A DNA stretch of 64,000 nucleotides from Topomyia yanbarensis (GCF_030247195.1 NC_080671.1:429908539-429972538), one strand, 5' to 3'; counted from the stretch's first letter, positions 9,712 through 19,976 are shown. Notes: generated from the sequence alone by a model not told the origin. Made by a program: numbers and translations.

Positions 9712-11410
9712 CGAACAGGCAGCACTTCCTCCCGACAACCAAGAAGGGGAGGATGGAGAGATTTTGGGAGATTTGCTGAGTACAGACGTACCTGCAATTC
9801 CACAGGGATCCAATCCTTCCGATAACCAAGGATCTCTTTCTAAACAGCTCGTAGGGGACGACCTGTTGCGTGTCTTGTGCGAGATGAGGGACGAGATTCG
9901 ACAATTGCGACAGCAATCCGACGATAATAGAGCCCTAGCGTCTCAGGGGTCTGATGCTTTTTCAAAAGCTACCGAAACGCTAATGGGCGGGATTGCTTCA
10001 CTGACAACAATTTCGTCAGTTTTGAGAAAGACGGTTCAAGAAGTTGTCTCACTTCGTGAATCCGTCAATGAACTTCGGGCACTAGTACATCAGAAGGAAA
10101 GTGCTCCCGAGATGGATCTGCAGACCGATCTGGAAGATTTGCGTTTGATGGACGTACCCGATTCATTTGATGAACCAGAGATTCCTCGCCCAACACTGGC
10201 GCCCAGTCCCGATCAATTTGTGTTGAAGCGAGGATTCTCGGGTCAACAAAATATATGCCCATCACTTCCAATCGAGAAACCGAAACAGAATACCGGATTC
10301 ACAGCCCCGTACCAAACTCAGAACCAGCTTCACGTTCCTGAATGGACCGAACAGCGGACGGGGCCATCCTATCCGAACTTTTCAATATCTACCAACGCGG
10401 GAAACGGATCGATGGGAGCCCCAAGGAATTACTCGCGTAACCCGCAACGCGTCGCTGATTGGAAAATTCGGAAGTATGCTGGAACTGATGAAGGAACAGG
10501 ACTAAATGAATTCTTAGACACCGTAGAGAGTTACGCTGCGTGTGAGCAAATGTGCGAAGACGAACTTTTCAATTCTGCGATGCATTTGTTCACTGGCAAT
10601 GCTTTGACCTGGTATCAGGCTATGCGTACGCAAAACCGGTTGTTTAACTGGAACCATCTTGTTTGCGAGCTCAAGGTAAATTTCGTACATCCTGAACTTG
10701 ATACTACGCTCAAGATGAAGGCTCTCCAGCACCGGCAGATGCGTAACGAATCTTTCCAGGAATATTTCCTGGAAATGGAAAAAATATTTCGTGCTATGAC
10801 GGTTCCAATGGCACCGAGCGAAAAACTCGACGTGCTCAAGCGGAACCTGAAAGCCGACTATAAACAAATGCTTATCCTCAGGCCAGTGAACACGCTCTCA
10901 GAATTGATGAGTCTTGGTAAATCGATCGACGCCTCCAAGACGCCGATTTATCAGAAAGTTTTCGGTTCTTCTCGGGAAGTTGCTGCTTATTCTGATAATC
11001 CACCTCAAAACAAACAAAATCAGCAAAACCAAAAGGGAGGTGGACAGAATAACGGCAACGCAAAATCCAAAACGTTTTGGAACAAGAATGCCAAACCAGC
11101 AGTTCTTGATTCAAGCAAGCCTCCTGACAACCAGAAAAAGAAACAGCAAGGGAATCAGGATGGCAAGAATCTCGAGGGAAACAATCAAAAACCAATCGAA
11201 CCACCGCAGAAACCTATAATGTGTCTGGAGTATTTGGTGGAAAAGCATCGTCCTCCCGTGCTCGGCGTCTGCTACAATTGTGGAGACAAAGGACACGGAT
11301 ATGAGGAATGCCGGAAACCAAAACGGGTCTTCTGTATCGTGTGTGGGTTTAAAGGCTTTGATGTTTCTCGTTGCCCTTACTGCCTAAAAAACGGGATCAG
11401 AACCAACTGA
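9695..11410 (+). CDS. gag: gag of the Ty3/Gypsy element
   Basis: 571 codons from ATG 9,695. The central part (about residues 245-420) has the features of a Gag capsid-like region: a DWKIRKYAGTDEG lead-in, a helical segment with WYQAMRT, and an FQEYFLEME segment. A basic, Gln/Asn/Lys-rich stretch follows at about 430-505. A CX2CX4HX4C zinc knuckle (CYNCGDKGHGYEEC, about residues 526-539) comes next, then a second Cys-rich motif (CIVCGFKGFDVSRC) in which the His is Phe. Gag would form the particle and bind element RNA. The last 40 bases overlap pol; a slippery heptamer lies at 11,386-11,392 in this frame. Confidence 0.9.
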   Translation: MRHFSDEQAALPPDNQEGEDGEILGDLLSTDVPAIPQGSNPSDNQGSLSKQLVGDDLLRVLCEMRDEIRQLRQQSDDNRALASQGSDAFSKATETLMGGIASLTTISSVLRKTVQEVVSLRESVNELRALVHQKESAPEMDLQTDLEDLRLMDVPDSFDEPEIPRPTLAPSPDQFVLKRGFSGQQNICPSLPIEKPKQNTGFTAPYQTQNQLHVPEWTEQRTGPSYPNFSISTNAGNGSMGAPRNYSRNPQRVADWKIRKYAGTDEGTGLNEFLDTVESYAACEQMCEDELFNSAMHLFTGNALTWYQAMRTQNRLFNWNHLVCELKVNFVHPELDTTLKMKALQHRQMRNESFQEYFLEMEKIFRAMTVPMAPSEKLDVLKRNLKADYKQMLILRPVNTLSELMSLGKSIDASKTPIYQKVFGSSREVAAYSDNPPQNKQNQQNQKGGGQNNGNAKSKTFWNKNAKPAVLDSSKPPDNQKKKQQGNQDGKNLEGNNQKPIEPPQKPIMCLEYLVEKHRPPVLGVCYNCGDKGHGYEECRKPKRVFCIVCGFKGFDVSRCPYCLKNGIRTN

Positions 11411-14400
11411 AGTCGCAGTTGGCAGTAAAGCAGCGCTCCAAAGAACAACTAACAATCCATCCCCAGATTTACGACAGTTTTCGACCGGCTCGTGATGAGG
11501 ACTATGATAATTCGTTGTCTGTCGAAACCATCGTCCTTGACGACCCGTTCGATAACCGTCCATTTGCAATAGTCGCTGTGTACGGAAAATCCTTCAAAGC
11601 CTTGCTCGACAGTGGTAGTAACGCCACGATTATGACTAAAAAGCTATACCGAAAGTTTTCGAAAAGTCCCTTGAAAAGTTTGGAACGACCATTCGAACTA
11701 CGTTCTGCAAATGGTCAATCCTTACCAATCATTGGACAAGCGTATCTCCCGTATACTTTTCAAAATTTGACAAAGGTCCTATGCACTCTTGTAGTAGAGC
11801 ATCTGACCGTCAACTCCATTCTAGGTATGGACTTTTGGCGCGCCTTTAGGATTTCTCCTGAGATACAAAACTGTGCTCTGTTGAACTCAGGTCAGGAATC
11901 GGAAGACGACGAAGAAGATGAAGTACCGCGTGAGTCGATACTCACTTCGGAACAGTTAGCGCGCGTAGAAGAAGTAAAGAAGTGTTTCCAGGCAGTAGAG
12001 CCCGGAAAGCTAAGCCCAACCTCATTCACAGAGCACAGGATTGTCATCAAAGATGAATTCCAAGGTGCGGCACCCGTTTGCCGATATCCTTATCATATGA
12101 GCCCAAAGAAACTGTCTAAGGTCTGGGAAGAAGTTGACCGATGGCGGTCTATGGGAATTATCGAGGAGTCTGATTCGGATTGGTCGCTTAATATTGTGGC
12201 GGTCACGAAACCAGACGACTCAATTCGCTTTTGTCTAGACGCTAGGCCTCTCAATGAGCGTACTGTACGAGATGCATACCCTCTGCCCCACCCTGGGCGA
12301 ATATTGGGCGGCTTACCCAAGGCGAAGTACCTGTCTACTATAGACTTGAAGGAGGCCTTTCTCCAGGTACCCCTGGCCAAGGATAGTCGCAAATATACCG
12401 CTTTCAGTGTTCCCGGCAGAGGTATGTTCCAATTTACTCGTCTACCATTTGGTCTCGTCAACAGCCCCGCTACTCTGGCGCGACTGATGGACCAGGTTCT
12501 TGGACGAGGTAAATGGGAACCTTACGTTTTCGTCTACCTAGATGACATCATCGTGGTAAGCGAAACGTTCGAGCATCACATACAGTTGCTCAAAGCAGTC
12601 GCCGATTGTCTAGCAAGAGCCAACCTGACCATCAATTTGGAAAAATCCCGTTTTGGAGTCCCCGAACTAAAGTTTCTTGGTTATTTGTTGAATCGGGACG
12701 GTCTCAAGGTCAATCCTGACAAAATTCAGCCGATTCTCGACTACGAGAGACCTGTTACCGTGACGAAACTTCGTCGTTTCCTAGGTATGTGCGGTTATTA
12801 CCGCCGCTTCATTGATCGGTTCAGTGAGGTCACTGCTCCCTTGACCGATCTGCTCAAAACGAAAACCAAGAGCTTAGTTTGGAACTCCGAGGCAGAACTC
12901 GCGTTCCTTAAAATTAAGGAACTTCTAGTCACTCCTCCAGTTTTAGTCCCACCAGACTTCTCCAAAGAGTTCATCCTACAGACAGACGCTAGTGACGTAG
13001 CAGTCGCTGCTGTTCTGGTGCAGGAGTATCCCGAGGGTGAGAAAGTAGTTGCTTACTTTTCGCACAAACTGACCACTCCCCAAAGGAACTATCATGCAAC
13101 TGAGAAGGAAGGTCTGGCGGTGATAATGGCGGTTGAACACTTCCGAGGTTACTTGGAAGGTTATCATTTTCGACTGGTCACTGATTCGTCAGCGATTACA
13201 TGGATATTGAAGACTAAATGGAAAACCAGTTCACGTTTGAGTCGTTGGAGTTTAGAATTGCAACTCTACGACATGTCTATTGAGCACCGGAAAGGCAAGG
13301 ACAATGTCGTTCCAGATGCGTTATCCCGGGCCGTAGCAGCCGTTTCCGCTTTGTCCACCTCAGACTGGTACTGTTCCATGAAGTCAAAAGTTATCCAAAA
13401 TCCTGACGACTATGCCGACTTCAAAGTAGAAAATGATCAACTTTTTAAGTATGTCAACTCAAAAGTTGTTCCGTGCGACTCGCGGTTCAGTTGGAAACTC
13501 GTCCCAGCACCCGAGTTCCGTCAAGATTTGATCCAACGTACCCACGAAAATTTGCTTCACGTGGGATACGATAAAACGATCCACGAAGTGCAGTTGCGAT
13601 ACTACTGGCCTCGTATGGGATCGGAAGTACGAAAGTTTATTCGAGAATGTGAGACGTGCAAGGAAATCAAAGCTCCTTTCGTCCCAGTCCAGCCCGAAAT
13701 GGGTCAGTCGCGTGCGACTAATGCACCATGGCGAATGATTTCTGTGGACTATATTGGTCCTCTTCCAAAAAGCAAACGTGGCAATCAACACTTGCTTGTC
13801 GTCCTCGACGTCTTCAGCAAGTACGTCATGTTAACCCCCGTTCGCAAAATCGCTAGTACATCACTCTGTACGATACTACGCGAACAGTGGTTCAATCGCC
13901 ATGGTAGCCCGGAAATTCTGCTAAGCGACAATGCCTCCACTTTCACCTCGAAGGAGTTCAGTCAATTCATAAAAGAAACCAACGTCAAACATTGGCTGAA
14001 CTCCCGCTATCATTCGCAGGCTAACCCAGTGGAGCGAACAAATCGCTCGATAAACACCGCAATCCGGGCATATGCTCGAACCGAGCAGCGCAACTGGGAT
14101 GTACACATCACCGATGTGGAGCGCATCCTAAATACTACCGTTCATTCCTCCACTGGGTTTAGTCCTCATTTCATTATACACGGGTGTGAAATGGCATCTG
14201 CCGATGACTTCAGCAGGATTTCCGGTGAGGGTGACCTAGAAACAAGACACCAACAGATAGACAAAATCCGGGAGATTGTGGTCAAAAATTTGGCAAAGGC
14301 AAGCAAGGGCATTCGACATCAGTACAACTTGCGTCATCGAAAGTTCTCCAAACCTTTTGAAACGGGACAAATGGTGTACCGTCGAAACATGAAGTTGTCG

Positions 14401-14550
14401 AATGCACTCGAGTCGTACAATGCTAAACTTGGATCACAATACTTACCGGCTAAAATTGTCTCAAAAAAGGGTGTATCCTCCTACGAGCTGGAGGATTTAA
14501 CAGGTAAAAACCTTGGAGTTTGGCCAGCAAATCTCCTTAAACCAACATAA
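11371..14550 (+). CDS. pol: pol: protease, RT, RNase H, integrase
   Basis: Open for 1,059 codons counted from TTG 11,371; there is no ATG at the start, so it is read by -1 frameshift from gag. Aspartic protease: DSGS at residues 80-83. Reverse transcriptase: about 240-440, with D325 and YLDD 389-392, followed by GYYRRF 475-480. RNase H: D539, the TEKE segment 577-580, D605 and D649. Integrase: HHCC zinc site H725, H730, C760, C763, with catalytic D793, D853 and E888. The C-terminal part 1,021-1,058 resembles a GPY/F module. All core catalytic residues are present and there is no internal stop, so the protein could be functional. It would copy element RNA to DNA and insert it in the nucleus. 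Confidence 0.95.
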   Translation: MPLLPKKRDQNQLKSQLAVKQRSKEQLTIHPQIYDSFRPARDEDYDNSLSVETIVLDDPFDNRPFAIVAVYGKSFKALLDSGSNATIMTKKLYRKFSKSPLKSLERPFELRSANGQSLPIIGQAYLPYTFQNLTKVLCTLVVEHLTVNSILGMDFWRAFRISPEIQNCALLNSGQESEDDEEDEVPRESILTSEQLARVEEVKKCFQAVEPGKLSPTSFTEHRIVIKDEFQGAAPVCRYPYHMSPKKLSKVWEEVDRWRSMGIIEESDSDWSLNIVAVTKPDDSIRFCLDARPLNERTVRDAYPLPHPGRILGGLPKAKYLSTIDLKEAFLQVPLAKDSRKYTAFSVPGRGMFQFTRLPFGLVNSPATLARLMDQVLGRGKWEPYVFVYLDDIIVVSETFEHHIQLLKAVADCLARANLTINLEKSRFGVPELKFLGYLLNRDGLKVNPDKIQPILDYERPVTVTKLRRFLGMCGYYRRFIDRFSEVTAPLTDLLKTKTKSLVWNSEAELAFLKIKELLVTPPVLVPPDFSKEFILQTDASDVAVAAVLVQEYPEGEKVVAYFSHKLTTPQRNYHATEKEGLAVIMAVEHFRGYLEGYHFRLVTDSSAITWILKTKWKTSSRLSRWSLELQLYDMSIEHRKGKDNVVPDALSRAVAAVSALSTSDWYCSMKSKVIQNPDDYADFKVENDQLFKYVNSKVVPCDSRFSWKLVPAPEFRQDLIQRTHENLLHVGYDKTIHEVQLRYYWPRMGSEVRKFIRECETCKEIKAPFVPVQPEMGQSRATNAPWRMISVDYIGPLPKSKRGNQHLLVVLDVFSKYVMLTPVRKIASTSLCTILREQWFNRHGSPEILLSDNASTFTSKEFSQFIKETNVKHWLNSRYHSQANPVERTNRSINTAIRAYARTEQRNWDVHITDVERILNTTVHSSTGFSPHFIIHGCEMASADDFSRISGEGDLETRHQQIDKIREIVVKNLAKASKGIRHQYNLRHRKFSKPFETGQMVYRRNMKLSNALESYNAKLGSQYLPAKIVSKKGVSSYELEDLTGKNLGVWPANLLKPT
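11386..11392 (+). promoter_or_regulatory. -1 frameshift slippery site A_AAA_AAC
   Basis: In the gag frame the codons read CTA AAA AAC. The heptamer A AAA AAC therefore sits in the canonical X XXY YYZ register. A -1 shift enters the pol frame, which is open before and after this point. The gag stop TGA follows at 11,408-11,410. Pol has no ATG in the overlap, which supports expression by frameshifting. Confidence 0.85.
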
Positions 14551-16442
14551 AAAAACTTTTTTGTGCCGTCTGTGGACTGACGGTATGCTTTTATATGGAT
14601 TACTCACTTGGGAGTTTTCCAAAAGCAGCCGTCAGTTCCCGACGGCAACAACACGGACTTTGGTCCGAATAAAAAAACAATAAACATTTCTCCGTCTTCT
14701 CTATCTTTATTGTGGAAGATCAACTCTACCGCGAGAAGGTTCTTCAACACCTTCCTGCAATTTTTCAGAGCCACATTCACGCAGTGTGGTAAACAAACAT
14801 CCGACAAACATATATGAACTGGCACCGGTGACGGTTACGGTGGGTAGAATCCTCCACTTAAAACAAAAACAAGTACACTACACCGTACCGTCATTCGGTC
14901 AACGGTTGCATTAACCTGACACTTTCTGCAGTGTTCAGCAAACAAAACATTTCTTTTGCGCCCCACTCGCGCAGTGAGGTAATCAAACAACTACAGTAAA
15001 CGTATGCCCCGGGACCTGGCACGGCAGCGGCGAAGTGGAATTCCCACACTTTAAAACATATAAATTTTACACCGTGCGAGTTTTTAGGGTCCCGAACGCA
15101 TCAAAAAAAAACTTTCAGCCGTGTTCGGCAACATAAATTTTTTTTCCAAAAACCCCTCTTCATGGGGAAAACTCGCACCTACGCGTGCACAAAATTATAT
15201 ATAATTTCCCCTTGTTTGGGGCACCAGAACATTAAAAAAATCACCAATCCCTTCTACGGCAGGGACCGTTAATTTCGCGCCACTAGTTCCCAACCGGCAG
15301 GAATCCCGCGACACGAACGAACGGGTTAGAAACGCGAAAACAACACATCGTCCACGGCGATTTCGCAATACCGAACTTGTTTTGATTTTGGTTCATTCAT
15401 CCTGTCGATGGATGACACCATTATCGATTTTGACATTTTCCCCGATGTTCGCATCAATGCTCTGCATCATGCAGGTGTAGCCCGATTTGGATCAGAGTGG
15501 TGTAAGTGGAAGAGCGAATGGGGTAAAACGGTACCGTGTCTTCGATTTCGGGTCGATAGATACAATTTTATTTCGCATAATTTTGGGTTTGTGGTTAAAC
15601 CTGGGATGGTTCGTTTGATTCCGGTGGGAATCATTTTGATCTGTTTAAATTATGCGAAAGACATTCTTTGGTCCCTCTCAAACGTTTCTTTTGCCATGTA
15701 GGAAGCGTTTTGAGGCGAAAAGGGACGAATATACAAACTTTTTGTCCGGAATGTCTGTGAGTGGGAGAAACGATGACGTGTTAAGCGGTATGGTATGTGT
15801 GAATGTATGAGTGCAGAATCGTATTGAAGGAATGTGTGAATGATCAGATAAAATTGTTTTGGGGTCAATTCGAAGTGCTTATCGGAATGTGAATGATCGA
15901 ATAGGCCACTGATTGAGGATGAATGAATGAGATAATTGTATGAATGTATTTGGATAGAAACCCCAACACAAGCGTATATTACTGGTACCGTTAGGACACG
16001 AAAGACATTTCTGGACAGTCGATGATAAAACGAACAATGTAATGCCGACAACCGTTCCCCTGCAAGTTGAAACATTGAAAATTGTCAATGCCACTTGCAG
16101 AATTTTGGGAATTTCGAGTTGTTACCGATCTTGTTTTCAGATTGGATTTAGGGTTCAACCCATAGCCGAGTAATGACGATGGCTGATAGCCTCTCGCTTC
16201 GCGTATGCTGTCAGTATTATCAGACCAAACACAGGCAAACTTTTCACCAATGAGGACCGCCGGTCGATTAGTTTTTTTTTGACATGAATTATTGATAAAT
16301 TGCGGAAGAAATAATTAGGTGTAGTTAGTTTTTCTTTGTTTATTTATTTATTAATTTCGTTCATAATTATTGTATCGGTGTTAGGTGTTAGTTTAGAAAA
16401 AAAATTGTTGTCAATTTTTTTTCCACCCGGTGTGGGCGAGAT
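14551..16442 (+). other. 3' non-coding region of the Ty3/Gypsy element
   Basis: About 1.9 kb between the pol stop and the 3' LTR. No envelope-like reading frame with a signal peptide or transmembrane helix is seen. A 97-codon frame at 15,408-15,701 begins ATG but shows no known domain. The first 800 bases are rich in short hairpins, for example 14,566-14,583 (CCGTC/GACGG), 14,628-14,646 (GCCGTC/GACGGC) and 14,654-14,667 (CGGAC/GTCCG). The sequence just before the 3' LTR (GTGTGGGCGAGAT) is a weak polypurine tract candidate. Confidence 0.6.
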
Positions 16443-17561
16443 TGTAACCCGTCAGGGTAACAATTTAGCACTGGGTGGAAATATACCCTTTCGTGCGTAC
16501 TCTCTCCGTAGAGTGTATTGTTTACGAAAATTTATGCTCACCGCTGTTTCGATATCGTTCACTTTTTCTTGTAAATTTTTATATAGTTTCGCGTTTGTGA
16601 ACGGTTTTGTGCGTTCAGATAGGTGTAGTAATTTTTGTTTGACAATTGTACATAGTTAACATAGGGCTTAGATAGGCCACCGCTCTCCTACTGCTGAAAT
16701 ACGTGTACTGGCTATGCTGCACATAGGTGATGACAGCTATGCGGCGGTACGGTTTTTTTGGTGTTGGTGTTTTCGGTCGAGGTGGAAGGCGGCCATCGTG
16801 TGAGAAGAGTTAGAAAGTGACGGACCACGGCTACAATCAGACGTCCAGGAAATTGCTGTGGTTTTTTTCGGGACAGTTTCCCGCCACTGTTAAATAGTTT
16901 AGTGCGCGCATGCGACGGTAGATTCCCGTCGAAAGTGCCGGCCCGTGGTCCGGGTGCTAAAGAAAGTGTGGTGCTGGATCGCCGTCGGGGGAAGCTAATT
17001 ATCAAGGAGCTTTCGCTTCCCCGGCTAACCGTAAAGGATCCAGACGCACCATTCCGCCCTCGCTGGGAAGGATAAGCCGAACGAGCCTTGCTCTCCTTCC
17101 CAGCTAATAGCCAAGGAGAGCGAAGCAGGGTGGACAGCGGCTCCCCCTGGGAAGAACACTGCGGTGTCTTCCGGGATTCTTTGCGGGGAGCAAAGAATCC
17201 GGTCATTCGTCACCACCGTCGCTAGGGAGGTTCCAACAAAGGAGCAAAGCTCACCTCCCTGGCTAATTGTAAAGGACCGCTGCCGGAGCAGCCAACGTAA
17301 ATAGGGAGAACTCGGCCGTTGCTGTCCCGGCCGGTCGGAAGAAGCCGCCCGCCTTTCCGCCAGCAGTAGCAGATCACCAGCAGCAGCAGCAGTTGAGAGA
17401 GTAGCGGGAATAAAAGTCGGTAAATTTTATAATTTATTTGTTTACTTTTTCTTGTTGTGTTACGAAATCCGAAAGTCTTGGTAGAAGCACCTAGGCCGCC
17501 CTGAAAAGAAGGGTTCGCCGGGCAAACAAGAACCCGAGTAGTGGGCAAACCCCTACTTACA
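16443..17561 (+). repeat. 3' LTR of the Ty3/Gypsy element
   Basis: The same length and termini as the 5' LTR, with three substitutions by eye. An AATAAA signal is present at the equivalent place near 17,409. The repeated antisense frames within both LTRs are products of the stem-loop-rich sequence and are not called. Confidence 0.95.
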
Positions 17562-17565
17562 AAGT
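17562..17565 (+). other. target-site duplication AAGT, right
   Basis: Matches 7,711-7,714 on the left of the element. Confidence 0.8.
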
Positions 17566-17930
17566 TTGGAATAAAATGTTTAAAAAACGTATATTTTAAA
17601 GTTGGTGCGATGCACAGCAACACTACTATTTTCAGTCGGTTTTAGCCTAAAACTATACAAATGGCTGTGTTCAACTACATTTGTAATATTATTGTCTTAC
17701 TTAATATAGTCATCATCACTAGAAAGCGATATTGCTGGATATATAATTAAAATGATAAAAAAAAACCTTTAAAATATCACTATTTTTCATCCATGCAAAA
17801 AATCTTCAACAATTTTCGACATACTCCTAATTCTGCCACGTTATTCAAGAGGTTTTTAGGTATGTAAAAAAATATAACGAAGGAGAAAATCGAAAAAAAA
17901 AAATATTTTGTTTATTGGCCAGGAATTTGT
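17566..17930. other. AT-rich stretch, nothing recognised
   Basis: Sequence between the 3' LTR and the mariner relic. No frame, repeat or motif could be supported. Confidence 0.45.
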
Positions 17931-17945
17931 TCTAGTTACTCCTCT

Positions 17946-18600
17946 GTGAAGCGGGGAGAAATGATCCAATCTACGGTACGATGGAAGGAAAACATTGGAT
18001 TTCCATATAGAGTAAAGGATCACATGCGTTTAGTTGAAGCTTTCAAGAGGAATCCCAATAATTCAGTGGGGGAGTCGTGGCGAAAAAACTGCATTTATGC
18101 AAAACTTTTGAACATGATTCAGAAAACGTGAACAAGTACACACATACAAAGTCCAAAAGACACCGAATCGCAATGAACGGCTGAATGCAGTGGCGAATTC
18201 ATGTGAAAGCAGATTTCCGGCTACCTTCTCGACTCTTTTTCTTCACTGCTCGTCATAAGTTCGATGTCCCTGCAGAAGTAGGAAAGAGGAATATGTCGAA
18301 CGTTACCAAAAATGCATAATTTGGCAAGCAATTTGCTCATGTGGAAAGTGAAGGGGCCTGTTCGTAACAACCAGAACGGTCAACGGTGTACTTGCAAGAA
18401 TGCCTCCAAAAGCGTCTACTTCCACTTCTGAGGTTTCACGATGACCCTACCCTACCCTCTGCCATAGCTCGAAAGATTTTTTTAGCGTACCATAAGCGTA
18501 AGCAAGTGAATTTCGTGCCAAAAGATCCTAGTCCCAGAAACGCACCGAGATTGCAGCCATCCGGAAGCATCCTAAGGAAGTGAAATCGAAAGCATAAATG
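17946..18600 (+). pseudogene. decayed Tc1/mariner (D37E-type) transposase
   Basis: Pieces of a transposase can be read in order but in different frames. An N-terminal part (RLVEAFKRNPNNSV, about 18,025-18,070) fits the helix-turn-helix region. KVQKTPNR near 18,150 follows. The catalytic half is recognised from QAICSCGK (about 18,330), VNGVLARMPPKAS/YLQECLQKRLLPLLRFHDDPT (about 18,370-18,450, split here for length) and VNFVPKDPSP (about 18,507-18,536). These motifs match mosquito ITmD37E-like proteins as I know the family. Several frameshifts and stops make it inactive. I did not identify terminal repeats around it. Confidence 0.6.
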
Positions 18601-18708
18601 ATCGAAAATGGGGTTCACACAAAAACAAGTTTACTCAATTTGTGTACAAGTCCTTATGAACAAAACTGCATAAAACATTAAATAATGATTTTTATTATCT
18701 GAAAGTTT

Positions 18709-18846
18709 TTTTTTTATTTCGATTATAGAGGTTTTGAAAAATCTCTTATGAAAATTTCTAACCCTATGTGCGGGGTCGGGGCTCGAACCCAGGTGCGCTG
18801 CGTACAAGGCAATCGATTTACCAACTACGCTACGCCTACCCCCAAC
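18709..18846 (-). mobile_element. tRNA-derived SINE
   Basis: On the minus strand the 5' part resembles a tRNA and has a polymerase III A box (TAGCGTAGTTGG) and B box (GGTTCGAGCCC). It ends in an A-rich tail, seen as T-rich sequence from 18,709. A 10-bp target duplication, CTGAAAGTTT, lies at 18,699-18,708 and 18,847-18,856. It resembles the Feilai/TWIN class of mosquito SINEs, but I cannot assign the family. It is not a working tRNA gene, because it carries the tail and duplication of a retroposon. Confidence 0.8.
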
Positions 18847-18974
18847 CTGAAAGTTTACAAACAATCGGTTGAATTTTGACGAACTTTTTCTTGTGATGCA
18901 TTTGATCTCGTACACCTTTCATTCCGAACACAACACCAATACTTACTAGTACATTTAAATCTAGTTTGGGCATG

Positions 18975-19075
18975 TGAGAGTGAGCAAAGAGTGCATCATG
19001 ATAAATACTCAAAAGCCCTCTCGCCCTCCTCGATTTACCACTCTCTAGGCAATCAATATTTTGAGGCAAATTTCT
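18975..19075 (+). repeat. dispersed repeat (family A), weak copy
   Basis: AAAAGCCCTCTCGCCCTCCTCGATT is split here as AAAAGCCCTCTCG and CCCTCCTCGATT. These pieces and ACCACTCTCTAGGC align loosely with the family-A landmarks. More diverged than the copies at 57 and 42,797. Confidence 0.35.
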
Positions 19076-19713
19076 GTTCAAGGTCAATATGAAGAGCTTA
19101 ATTGGTGTACTAAGAGAATTCAAACTGGATTTTTATGTCATAAAGTTCTACGAATTCAATGATCCGGTCAATTACGCAGAAAAGGTTAACTTTTCTAGGT
19201 ACCGACTGTATGGAGTTCAAATAACCTTTTTCTAGAAATCATATAGGATACTCTCGGAAGCCGACCACCCATAGATTTTAACGCGTCAAAAACTAAATAA
19301 ATAAATTCTTTTTCGTGTGATCATGTACTAAAAGATCAACCAACTGTGTGAAAAGCAGTCATTCGTTGTGAGTCGTCTGCCGATTGAGAAGTTGTTGAAA
19401 AAGGCCGTGACTTGGCAAGTTTATTAATGGAATTATTAACGTGCAGTAATACCAAAGTTTACAAGATGTTCACGTGGACATTTGCCACACATCCACTTTC
19501 CTCTTCAAGCATAGGTGTGGACCATTTCGTAATTCTCTCTACATCAACATTTGTGTCCGTATAGTATATGGACGTTCCCCAAACAGACCATATTATATTC
19601 ACTAAATCCGACTACGTTGGTACATGATGTGTTATTCAACAGAAAATTTTTTGCGTAAAAGCACGCTATTACGCATTTCTGAACCCCGAGGTGAGATGTC
19701 ACCGTAGGTATTA

Positions 19714-19973
19714 GGGACCATTCATAAATTACGTAACGCAAAAATTGCCCAAATTGACTCCCCCCTCCCCCCATGTAACAAATTGTCACAAATTTCTTTA
19801 TCCCCCCCCCTCCCCTATTACGTAACAAATTCCTTGAAAAAATTTTTTTTCTTCGGTGAAAACATGTTACGTAACGATCTAGCTTACTCCCCCTCCCCCC
19901 TATGTCACAATATGTAACAACTTGTCGAACCCCCTCCCCCCCTAAAAGCGTTACGTAATTTATGAATGGTCCC
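19714..19973. mobile_element. MITE with 26-bp perfect terminal repeats
   Basis: A 260-bp element. 19,714-19,739 (beginning GGGACCATTCATAAATTACG) is the perfect reverse complement of 19,948-19,973. TTA flanks both ends (19,711-19,713 and 19,974-19,976). The interior contains C-rich runs and repeated GTAACAAATT / TTACGTAAC pieces. It encodes nothing; the antisense frame across it is a by-product. Widespread insect elements share this end sequence, as I recall. Confidence 0.85.
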
Positions 19974-19976
19974 TTA

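Larger units (their letters stand above)
7715..17561 (+). mobile_element. Ty3/Gypsy LTR retrotransposon, nearly intact
   Basis: A complete element of about 9.85 kb. Two 1,119-bp LTRs (7,715-8,833 and 16,443-17,561) start TGTAA and end TTACA. They flank a leader with a primer-binding-like site, an upstream gag-like frame, gag with zinc knuckles, pol ordered protease-RT-RNase H-integrase, and about 1.9 kb of non-coding 3' sequence. The 4-bp target duplication AAGT lies on both sides (7,711-7,714 and 17,562-17,565). The domain order and the YLDD and GYYRRF motifs place it in Ty3/Gypsy. No envelope-like frame was found. Three substitutions between the LTRs indicate a recent insertion. Confidence 0.95.

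Noticed and set aside
15408..15701. envelope or third ORF of the Ty3/Gypsy element
   Set aside because: 97 codons only, no signal peptide, no membrane-anchor arrangement and no known domain.
16712..17206. 164-codon antisense protein in the LTR
   Set aside because: It depends on one LTR copy; the frame is broken in the other by a substitution, and it has no domain. It is a by-product of the hairpin-rich sequence.
18780..18846. tRNA gene on the minus strand
   Set aside because: A and B boxes are present, but an A-rich tail and 10-bp target duplications show a SINE.
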